Positions 18,578-25,664 of a stretch of DNA of 64,000 nucleotides are shown piece by piece. Within the stretch, counting starts at the first letter, position 1, and each line of letters begins with the position of its first letter. The translations under genes and the position numbers were made by a program. The notes beneath the pieces were generated by a model. It saw only the letters and a list, made by a program, of their open reading frames with translations. It was not told the DNA's origin and made no database searches. Where the stretch lies: positions 1-64,000 of the forward strand of contig NZ_JAIGNR010000005.1 of NCBI RefSeq assembly GCF_019711595.1. Direction: 5' to 3'. This stretch comes from Qipengyuania sphaerica (GTDB lineage: Bacteria > Pseudomonadota > Alphaproteobacteria > Sphingomonadales > Sphingomonadaceae).

Positions 18578-18606
18578 GCGGGAGCGGATAGGACACCCGC
18601 TCCCGC
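18578..18606 (-). terminator. hairpin downstream of the adhesin gene
   Basis: A perfect 10-base-pair GC-rich stem (GCGGGAGCGG / CCGCTCCCGC) with a 9-base loop begins 8 bases after the adhesin stop. It separates the adhesin from the hydrolase operon on the same strand. The following bases are only moderately T-rich, so termination strength is uncertain. Confidence 0.55.
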
Positions 18607-18613
18607 TGGTGGG

Positions 18614-20503
18614 TCAGAAGCCAAAAGTGGCCGATACGGTGCCGCCGATCTTGTCGTCGCCGGTATTGCCGGTCACACCGGCCGAGACGTACACCTTCTC
18701 AGCAACCTGCCCCGTCAGCGATCCAGCAAAGGCTTGCTGGCCGCCATAGGTTGCCGCGGCAACGGTCATCGAGACGCCAGCACCGGGCACAATCTTGCCT
18801 TGTCCCAAAGCCATCGCAGCCGCGATTCCGCCCATCGCGCTGTCATCCAGCGATTCGAGGCGGAAGTTGGTGTCAATCAAACCCTGCTCGAGCGTATCGA
18901 CCCGACCGGTCAGCGCAGCGACATCGGCCGACAGTGCGCTGAATTGGGCATCAGTGACGGCTGCAATGACGTCCATCTGGCTACGCAGGGCATCGAAGCC
19001 CTTGTTGACAGAGGCCTGGCTGGCAACCGACTGGCGTCCGAGAACGCCGTTCCGGTCGATGGTGACGACATCCACAGGACCCTGCTGCGCAGCAGTCGAG
19101 CTGTCGATGTCGGCGATAACGACGTGGCTTCCCGCAGCACCAAGCATCACCTGATCGCGGGCCGTGGTGGTGGCATTAGCTCCTACTGCGGTAGATGAAT
19201 GATGGCCGGCGTTCGCCTGGTAGCCGATCGCCGTCGCATTGTCGCTGCGAGCGATTGCTCCCTGGCCGACAGCTGTACTGCGAGCAAAAAGTGCGTGCGC
19301 GCGATTTCCTACCGCAGTCGCATCGAGATGTTCTGCCGTTGCACCTGAACCAACAGCGGTCGCCCGGTCGTTGCTGGCGATTGCCAGGCGACCAATAGCC
19401 GAAGCGCTTTTACCGGACGAAACCGCGCCGTCGCCCAGCGCCATGGCAAAGTCACCAATCGCATCCGCATTTCCGATAGCAACGGCCTGTTGACCATTTG
19501 CGTTCGATTCGGACCCCAGCGCCATCGCGCCTACTCCCCTCGCTCCTGCAAAACTTCCCAAGGCCACACTTTTCTCGCTATGCGCTGCAGCCCCTCTACC
19601 CAATGCCGTAGAGTTTACGCCAAGGGCCGCAGAGAGACTGCCAAATGCGGAAGCCCCTGCTGCCTGGGCGACACTCGTACCTCCAAACGCTGAGGTATCC
19701 TCCGCATTGGCCGAGGCTAATGCTCCGAACGCCAATGCACCCGCACCCCGAGCTTTCGAGTCGCGTCCCATAGCAACTGAGCCCACACCATCTGCCTGAG
19801 CCTTTCGCCCGATGGCTATACTGGCCTCGCCATCCGCTTTGCTAGCTACGCCGACAGCAACAGTTGAGTCTCCCAGAGCCTCACTGCCATCTCCAACTGC
19901 GGTGGAGGAAATTCCAACGCCTCGCGCTAACGGTCCCAGTGCTGTTGAGAAATCACCCGAAGCCTCCGACATTCGGCCCATTGCCATTGATTCGGCACCG
20001 GAGGCCAAGCTGGAGGCCCCCAACGCGATGGCGAACTCGTCTTCCGCATTCGATGCGAACCCGATCGCGATGGCCTGCAGATGTGTACTTTCGGATCGGG
20101 TTCCCATTGCTATAGAACCCACGCCCGATGCCCAGGCGCCGATCGTATCGGTGCCAACGCCGCCTCCAAGCGCCAAGGAGTTTACGCCGTCGGCGCGTGC
20201 CAATCGACCGACTGCCGTGCTATTAACAGCAGCGAAGCTGTTATCGCCAACCGCGACAGCACGACCTGCGTGCGAATTGGCACGGCGGCCTACTGAAACC
20301 GACGCTTCACCGGCAATCGAGGTGTCTCCAACGGCGGTGGCACCTTCGCCGTCAACGACCGATCCTCGCCCGCACCTGAGACTGTCCGTGCTCGAGCTGT
20401 CTTCGCGGCATTGCGGATCTGGATTGGCAAGCTGGGCAATGGCTGCCGGGGTCAGCATGGTTGTAAGGCCGAGAAAAACGAGTGGTTTGGTAATGGATTT
20501 CAT
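18614..20503 (-). CDS. YadA-like trimeric autotransporter adhesin
   Basis: A 629-residue protein. A signal peptide (residues 1-23, ending AAIAQ) is followed by 28 head repeats of about 14 residues with the core (T/V/I/S)A(V/I/L/M)G between about 50 and 430. Then come a neck segment (about 435-470), a short coiled-coil stalk (about 480-550, ALSADVAALTGRVDTLEQGL) and a YadA-type membrane anchor whose four strands end GGTVSATFGF with the terminal Phe. Such proteins form trimers on the outer membrane for adhesion or autoaggregation. The passenger is almost all beta-roll head with a very short stalk. Repeats differ in sequence, so the array is old rather than freshly duplicated. GC is lower and codon use more mixed than in the core. 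Confidence 0.9.
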   Translation of the reverse strand: MKSITKPLVFLGLTTMLTPAAIAQLANPDPQCREDSSSTDSLRCGRGSVVDGEGATAVGDTSIAGEASVSVGRRANSHAGRAVAVGDNSFAAVNSTAVGRLARADGVNSLALGGGVGTDTIGAWASGVGSIAMGTRSESTHLQAIAIGFASNAEDEFAIALGASSLASGAESMAMGRMSEASGDFSTALGPLARGVGISSTAVGDGSEALGDSTVAVGVASKADGEASIAIGRKAQADGVGSVAMGRDSKARGAGALAFGALASANAEDTSAFGGTSVAQAAGASAFGSLSAALGVNSTALGRGAAAHSEKSVALGSFAGARGVGAMALGSESNANGQQAVAIGNADAIGDFAMALGDGAVSSGKSASAIGRLAIASNDRATAVGSGATAEHLDATAVGNRAHALFARSTAVGQGAIARSDNATAIGYQANAGHHSSTAVGANATTTARDQVMLGAAGSHVVIADIDSSTAAQQGPVDVVTIDRNGVLGRQSVASQASVNKGFDALRSQMDVIAAVTDAQFSALSADVAALTGRVDTLEQGLIDTNFRLESLDDSAMGGIAAAMALGQGKIVPGAGVSMTVAAATYGGQQAFAGSLTGQVAEKVYVSAGVTGNTGDDKIGGTVSATFGF

Positions 20504-20542
20504 GGGATTTGCTCCTGTGTGGATTTGGCACGCCTTCCCTCG

Positions 20543-20564
20543 CTTCGCGACATATGTTGCGAAG
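20543..20564. promoter_or_regulatory. 22-base palindrome upstream of the adhesin gene
   Basis: CTTCGC-G-ACATATGT-T-GCGAAG is a nearly perfect inverted repeat located 40 bases upstream of the adhesin start and 54 bases after the homocysteine methyltransferase stop. It may be an operator for the adhesin or a termination hairpin for the upstream operon; there is no clear T-run on the minus strand. Confidence 0.4.
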
Positions 20565-20617
20565 GGGCGCTGGTTTGAATTTGCGTTTTGATAGGCGGGA
20601 AGGTGACCCGCCCTTGG

Positions 20618-21562
20618 TTAGGCGGCCATGGCAGCCAAGCTGGTCGCTATCGCCGCGACATGACGCACGTCGCAGCCGCAACAACCTCCGAAGACGTTGA
20701 GCCAGGGCATGGCCGCGCGCAGGTCCGAATATTGTTCACCGAGTTCCACCGGATTACCGGGGTCGAGAACTTCCGCCTCGTCCAGTTCGGCGTGGCTGCA
20801 GCGCGAAGCATTGGCGCGAATGCCGCGGATACGCTTGCGCCAGTCGCCATCGCGAAGGACATCTGCGAAGTGATCGGGATGCGCGCAATTGATCATGTAA
20901 TAGGCGGGCGATCCCTCTGTCTCGCTATCGACGTGCTCGATGGCTTCGCGCAGTGGCTGGCCGGTGGGCAGGCGCCCATCGGTCTCCACGGTAAAAGAGA
21001 TGACGCAGGGTAGCTCGGCGAAGCGGGCTGCCCGAACAAGGCCGACAGCTTCGCTCGCCTGGGTGAAGGTAAGGCCGGTGACCATGTCGATCTCGGTGTT
21101 CGTCAGCCAGCCGAGCTGCTCGGCATAGTAGGCTTCCGCGCTATCGGCATCGATGAGTTCTTCGGGCGCATAGGCGTCACCGCGAGGACCGATCGGCGCA
21201 TTGAGTACTATGGGTTTCACATTGTTTGCGGTAGCGCGGAGATTGGCGATCAGCGCAACGGCGATGCGATTGGCCTCGTGCAGTTCGGACGGACTTTCGC
21301 CGAGATCGTCGGCCCAGTGGCGATGTGCCTTCCAGGTGACCGTGTCGAGAATGAGGCCTGTCCCGAAGCGGTTGGCCAAATCGATGAATCCGCCGAAATA
21401 GTCTTGCAGCGCCCTGCGGCCCTTCGGATTGGGGAGCAGCGTATGCGCCGCAAACTCTCGAATCTCGATGCCGCGGTTGAAGATGAGATCGGTCTCGATC
21501 CCAGCATCGGTGAGGTAGATGTCCCCACCGAGTTGCGGCAGGTTGTTGCGATATTTTGCCAT
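20618..21562 (-). CDS. homocysteine S-methyltransferase family protein
   Basis: A 314-residue (beta/alpha)8 enzyme of the MmuM/BHMT family. The Zn-binding cysteines are present: one in MINCAHPDHF and the pair in GGCCGCD near the C-terminus. The N-terminal LTDAGIETDLIF is the first-strand signature and LNAPIGPRGDAY contributes to the substrate site. It probably transfers a methyl group from S-methylmethionine, betaine or another donor to homocysteine or a related thiol; the donor cannot be told. It lies downstream of the sterol desaturase gene with a long hairpin between, and both may be controlled by the divergent CadC-like regulator. Confidence 0.85.
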   Translation of the reverse strand: MAKYRNNLPQLGGDIYLTDAGIETDLIFNRGIEIREFAAHTLLPNPKGRRALQDYFGGFIDLANRFGTGLILDTVTWKAHRHWADDLGESPSELHEANRIAVALIANLRATANNVKPIVLNAPIGPRGDAYAPEELIDADSAEAYYAEQLGWLTNTEIDMVTGLTFTQASEAVGLVRAARFAELPCVISFTVETDGRLPTGQPLREAIEHVDSETEGSPAYYMINCAHPDHFADVLRDGDWRKRIRGIRANASRCSHAELDEAEVLDPGNPVELGEQYSDLRAAMPWLNVFGGCCGCDVRHVAAIATSLAAMAA

Positions 21563-21592
21563 CGTTTTTTCTCTCTTTCGATCAAGGTTGTG

Positions 21593-21647
21593 GGGCCTGC
21601 GCGGCGGCTTGCGGGGGACGCAGGGAGGAGCGCCGCCACGCAGGCCC
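21593..21647 (-). other. intercistronic hairpin between desaturase and methyltransferase genes
   Basis: Inverted repeat GGGCCTGCG-C-GGCGGC / GCCGCC-A-CGCAGGCCC gives a 15-pair GC stem with one C-A mismatch around a 23-base loop. It lies in the 133-base gap on the minus strand. No T-run follows, so it is more likely an mRNA processing, stability or attenuation element than a full terminator. Confidence 0.5.
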
Positions 21648-21695
21648 TGCCGTTGGCTGCAAGGGTCGTTCAGCCAACAGCGGATTGGGTTGGAT

Positions 21696-22415
21696 TCAGG
21701 CGATCTTTCTGAACGTCAGCAACTTGACGGTTTCCTCGGACGAGCCATCGTAGAAACCGGCCTTGCCATTCCAGACGGGCGGGTTGCGGAAGGTCCCGAA
21801 GAGAATGTCGAACAGCGGGATATCGCCGTAGTTGAAGCCGTGAATGCCGCGCTCGTGATGGACCGAATGGCTTTCCGGCCTGGTCACCAGATAGCCCAGC
21901 CAGTGCGGGGTCTTGAGGTTCGAATGCTGAAACATCGAACAGAAAGTCGCCATTACCGCGACAATGAAAGCCGCTTCACCGGTCAGCCCCACGCCGAGGA
22001 CGAGCACGAGGCTCCCAAGGAACGCCCAGCCGAGCATGTCCAGGGGGTGAAAATAGAACGCTCCCCAGATGTCCACCCGTTCCGCGCTATGATGCATCTG
22101 GTGGAACATCCGCCAGAGCGTGTCGGATCGGTGCATGGTGCGATGCCACCAGTAGACGCCGAATTGCAGCACCAGGAAACCCAGTGCGACCTGTGCCCAG
22201 AACGGCAATGCCGAGGCATTTATTAATTGGTGGGCGCCCAGTGCCTCGTCCCACACCAGCGGTGCGAAGGTGGCGACGGCGAAGTAGAGGAGAGCAAAGC
22301 CGATACCTTTGGTCCGCCACCGCTTCACGGCTGGGAACGACCGCCCCTTCGAAACCAGTTCGAGAATAGCGAACGCGGCAAACAGGCTGAGCGAGATGTA
22401 ATGAAATTCGTTCAT
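21696..22415 (-). CDS. sterol desaturase / fatty acid hydroxylase family protein
   Basis: A 239-residue membrane di-iron enzyme with about four membrane segments. Histidine boxes are visible: HRTMH, HQMHHS and HSVHHERG. This places it in the fatty acid hydroxylase superfamily, which hydroxylates or desaturates lipids, sterols or carotenoids; the substrate here is unknown. It is preceded after 22 bases by a small exported-protein gene and followed by the methyltransferase. A GGAGG Shine-Dalgarno precedes the ATG. Confidence 0.88.
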   Translation of the reverse strand: MNEFHYISLSLFAAFAILELVSKGRSFPAVKRWRTKGIGFALLYFAVATFAPLVWDEALGAHQLINASALPFWAQVALGFLVLQFGVYWWHRTMHRSDTLWRMFHQMHHSAERVDIWGAFYFHPLDMLGWAFLGSLVLVLGVGLTGEAAFIVAVMATFCSMFQHSNLKTPHWLGYLVTRPESHSVHHERGIHGFNYGDIPLFDILFGTFRNPPVWNGKAGFYDGSSEETVKLLTFRKIA

Positions 22416-22437
22416 GATGACCTCCTTTCGGCGATTT

Positions 22438-22653
22438 TCAAAGTCGGTGACGCAAGTAATTTGCGCCGATCGCTCTGGAGGAACGGTCGGCTTCAGCCTT
22501 GACCGTCAAAGCTAGCCGCGGAGCTTCGGCAATCATCGTCCCGGACGATCCCGCGTGCGAGACCGGCAGGTGTGTGATCAGCAGGATTGCGGCGGTCGAT
22601 GCTATCGCGCAGAAGAATGCAACAAGACGACATGCAAACGGGTTGATGAGCAT
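22438..22653 (-). CDS. small exported or membrane-anchored protein
   Basis: A 71-residue protein with one N-terminal hydrophobic segment (LVAFFCAIASTAAILLITHL) followed by a polar tail. GAGGT lies 9 bases before the ATG and the stop is 22 bases before the sterol desaturase start, which supports a real gene at the head of this operon. I recognise no family. It could be a signal-peptide-bearing periplasmic peptide or a single-span accessory subunit. Confidence 0.55.
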   Translation of the reverse strand: MLINPFACRLVAFFCAIASTAAILLITHLPVSHAGSSGTMIAEAPRLALTVKAEADRSSRAIGANYLRHRL

Positions 22654-22920
22654 AAGAACTTACCTCAAGCGATTTAATGCCGGTCTTCTGGTGTGATAAT
22701 TGCGACGATGCTTGAGAAAGCGATGAAAAGTTTGTGACCGGCCTTATGCCCGCCCCGGCTTTCGATCGTCGATAAGTATCGTATATAAATCATAGACTTG
22801 TTCCATACTGGAATTCATGAAGTGACCCGCAGGACTTATGAGGAATTTCTGAAATCGACGGCGGGTGAGCATCGAAAATGTCTCGACAAGATAGCGGCTT
22901 AGCCTATCGTGCTTGGTGTT

Positions 22921-24882
22921 ATGCGGCTGGAGGACACCCTACGAACCGAGGCGGAATCGCGGTTCTTGGTATCAGGCGATTTGGTTCTGGACCGCGCGGA
23001 CCAACGGGCATGGCTCGCGTCTCGCAAGCTCGACTTGGGGGCCAAATCCTTCGCTTTGCTACAGGAGCTAATGCAGCAGGCGGGCCTCCTAGTAACAAAG
23101 GACCGATTGTTTGATGTCGGTTGGCCGGATCAAGCTGTTTCGGACGCAGTACTTACCACCACCATTCGCGACCTGCGGCGCGCCCTCGATGATCGTGCGC
23201 GAGATCCGCAATGGATTGAGACGCATCACGGCAAGGGTTATCGTTTCCTACGAAATGTCGATCCTCGCCCTGTCCATCCGGGCTTGCGTGCAGCGGATTC
23301 GGGCCGTGAGTCCGGGAAAAGTGCTCAGGAAGAAAAGAGTTCGTCGTCATCGCCCCGCATCGTGTTAGTCGTTGGAATTTGCTCGCTGCTCATAGCGATC
23401 GCAGGAATATGGTGGGTTCAACGCGATCCGGGTCCGGCGGAAACCAGATCGATAGCCTCCAAGTCGGTCGTCGCCATGCCATTCCGCGCTATCGGCCCCG
23501 ATGCCACCGACCTTGCTTCAGGGTTGGACGAAGAAATTTCTAGCACGCTCGCCCGTACTCCCGACATCGAGCTCGCTGGTGGCGCGATAGTAGCACAGGT
23601 TCAGGAAGCTGGAACAGGCGCGAACGCCGTGGGTCGGGAGGCCGGGTTCGGGCATATCTTGAGTGGGAGTGTGACAACTGAGGATGATACCGTTCGGGTC
23701 ATCGCCCGATTGACCGATACGGCCACAGGCCGGGAAAAATGGTCCGAGCGGTTCGATGCGCCGTCCGGCAATATTCTCGAATTACAAGAAAATGTGGCAT
23801 TCGCGATAGCAAGTGCGATCGGTAGCGTAATGGACCCTCAGCGCCTACGCGACATGACCCGTATTGGTACGCGATCTGTGCCGGCATATCGCGCTTGGAG
23901 GCAGGGCCGCGAACTTGTCGAGCGGGCCGTCCTCAATAGCAATCCTGCGATGATGGAAGAAGCGCGAGCATACTATGCTCAGGCGCTAAAGCTCGACCCA
24001 CAGTTTGCGCGCGCCCATTGGGAGGCGGCATATATGGAGATGGTAACTGCAAATACCATATATTCCGATACATCGGACATTGGGTCAGATACGCAAAGAC
24101 GCCAACGCTACATTGAGCATATCGAGGCTGCCATCGCTGCTGCGCCGAGCGAGACTGACCGCTTGCTGTATCGGGCCGCCAGAGAAATGGCAGATCTGAA
24201 TTATCGCCAGTCGGTTCGCTTGCTGGAAAAATATCTGGAAGAAAGGCCAGGCGATGAGGACATATGGTATTCACTCCTAGAACAGGCGCGAATTGCCGAA
24301 CGGTACGATCTCGTTGAAAAATCCATAGATCGGATCATCGCAGATACGCGCCGTGGTGGAGCCTATCCTGTCATCGGCACGAACTATATGGATCATGATC
24401 CACAACTTGCATTGCGCTACGCTAGAGAGGGTATGCGAGAAGCTCCCGATTATACGGCGTTGCAATTCCAGGCCCATAGAGCGCTACTCATTGCAGGGGA
24501 GAACGACCAAGCACGTAAGCTGCTCAACCGCATGCTGGATGGCCAATTGCCCGCAGCGGTTCGCGACGGTGCGCAGATACGACAGCTATGCGCTGATGGG
24601 AAAGTCGGCGAGGCGAGGAAGTTGGCGAGAGAGATGCTCGAAACGACGAGCCTGCCGATCGTGGTAAAGTGGTCATCAGCCTTGACTGCTGGACTGGATA
24701 AGGAGGCCAACGAAGTGCTAGCACCGCTAAAGGGCAGGGATGCTCTATTCACTCTAAGCCAGTTCCTAATTTATCGGGAATTCGACGCCCGTCAGTTCCC
24801 CGAGCTTGCTGCGGCACTAGCAAGAGGGGGGATCAAGCGCCCGCTGCCTCAAAAGCCGGCGTATGCATGCCCTGGTTTATGA
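22921..24882 (+). CDS. CadC-like winged-helix membrane regulator with TPR C-terminus
   Basis: About 653 residues. The N-terminal OmpR/PhoB-type winged helix (residues about 20-110, with LLVTKDRLFDVGWPD, LTTTIRDLRRALDD and GKGYRFL) is cytoplasmic. One membrane segment (IVLVVGICSLLIAIAGIWWV) is followed by a periplasmic part with a FlgO/TolB-like subdomain (VVAMPFRAIGPDATDLASGLDEEISSTLART) and TPR-like helical repeats to the end. Such ToxR/CadC-type proteins bind DNA directly in response to a periplasmic signal, without phosphorylation. It is divergent from the small protein - desaturase - methyltransferase genes across 267 bases and is their likely regulator. The ATG at 22921 is taken; a GTG 12 bases upstream is possible. 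Confidence 0.85.
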   Translation: MRLEDTLRTEAESRFLVSGDLVLDRADQRAWLASRKLDLGAKSFALLQELMQQAGLLVTKDRLFDVGWPDQAVSDAVLTTTIRDLRRALDDRARDPQWIETHHGKGYRFLRNVDPRPVHPGLRAADSGRESGKSAQEEKSSSSSPRIVLVVGICSLLIAIAGIWWVQRDPGPAETRSIASKSVVAMPFRAIGPDATDLASGLDEEISSTLARTPDIELAGGAIVAQVQEAGTGANAVGREAGFGHILSGSVTTEDDTVRVIARLTDTATGREKWSERFDAPSGNILELQENVAFAIASAIGSVMDPQRLRDMTRIGTRSVPAYRAWRQGRELVERAVLNSNPAMMEEARAYYAQALKLDPQFARAHWEAAYMEMVTANTIYSDTSDIGSDTQRRQRYIEHIEAAIAAAPSETDRLLYRAAREMADLNYRQSVRLLEKYLEERPGDEDIWYSLLEQARIAERYDLVEKSIDRIIADTRRGGAYPVIGTNYMDHDPQLALRYAREGMREAPDYTALQFQAHRALLIAGENDQARKLLNRMLDGQLPAAVRDGAQIRQLCADGKVGEARKLAREMLETTSLPIVVKWSSALTAGLDKEANEVLAPLKGRDALFTLSQFLIYREFDARQFPELAAALARGGIKRPLPQKPAYACPGL

Positions 24883-24989
24883 TAAGCAGCGGAGCGGACG
24901 TCAGGCTGTGAATGGGTTTTTGTCCGACGTCTATATTGGGGTCATTAGCGGAATGACCGTTTTTGGCAGGAGGCAAGCAAAAGCTGCCG

Positions 24990-25601
24990 CTAGCGCAGCA
25001 GTCCAATCACCCTCATCATTTCAACCGCGCAGAGTTCGTCCAGACGCCAGTATTCCTCCTCCAAAGCAGAAAATGTGTTGCGATGCATGCCTTTTGGACG
25101 ACGAATAGGCATCTCCCATCCCTGCTCACACCCGAGACGTTTTTGTAGGCGAAACAACGCTTCGAATGGACGATCTCGCTCCGAGATCCGTTGCGATTGA
25201 TAACCCAGTCGCCATGCCTTTCGCGAGGCGAAACGGTCACCCCCCGGCGGCATGTATAATTTGGCGACGCGGTGCCCGAGGTATGGGCAGATCATCCACC
25301 ATCGCTTGCCTCCGAAGTTCTGTTCGGTCGCGGTAAGATGCACCGTTTGCAGCACGTGCTCCCGCTCCCCATTGGTCTCCCGAGTATAGTCGAGCACCAA
25401 CCGCTCGTTTCCAGCTTCGCTCAGCAGGGCACGGTAGCTAATGCTGCCAGCCGGATCTCCGCCACAATGCCATCGTAGAGTGCCGGTCGTCTCCCTACCG
25501 ATGACGGCTAGTCCGCTGCGCATCATCCATGCGAGGTCTACCTTGCGAGATGCGTCCGCTGTTGGCCTGCCACCGTACCTTCCCGAACCAAATCCGCCCA
25601 T
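24990..25601 (-). CDS. GGFGSGR-type protein, degenerate zinc-ribbon relative, next to hsdR
   Basis: About 203 residues beginning MGGFGSGRYGGRPTADASRK, the usual opening of a family of uncharacterised proteins found in mobile DNA. From memory, relatives carry a zinc ribbon with CPxCG and CxxC around a KLYLPPGG segment. Here the equivalent region reads CPYLGHRVAKLYMPPGG then FASRKAW, so three of the four expected cysteines are replaced. The C-terminus is helical and basic. It starts 64 bases after the hsdR stop on the same strand and may be co-transcribed with the restriction genes. An ATG 27 bases upstream is an alternative start; neither has a good ribosome site. Function unknown. Confidence 0.7.
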   Translation of the reverse strand: MGGFGSGRYGGRPTADASRKVDLAWMMRSGLAVIGRETTGTLRWHCGGDPAGSISYRALLSEAGNERLVLDYTRETNGEREHVLQTVHLTATEQNFGGKRWWMICPYLGHRVAKLYMPPGGDRFASRKAWRLGYQSQRISERDRPFEALFRLQKRLGCEQGWEMPIRRPKGMHRNTFSALEEEYWRLDELCAVEMMRVIGLLR

Positions 25602-25664
25602 ACCATCGCCATAGCGCATTTGGAACAAAAATGGAACAGATGGCGCGCTTCAATCCACCAGCAT

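Noticed and set aside
18614..20503. Repetitive DNA that might suggest a CRISPR array or tandem repeat
   Set aside because: The periodicity is 42 bases of coding repeats for a YadA-type head; repeats differ in sequence and stay in frame, without fixed repeats and spacers.
22654..22920. A riboswitch upstream of the methyltransferase operon or of the CadC-like gene
   Set aside because: No SAM or other riboswitch core could be traced by eye; only an ordinary AT-rich divergent promoter region is seen.
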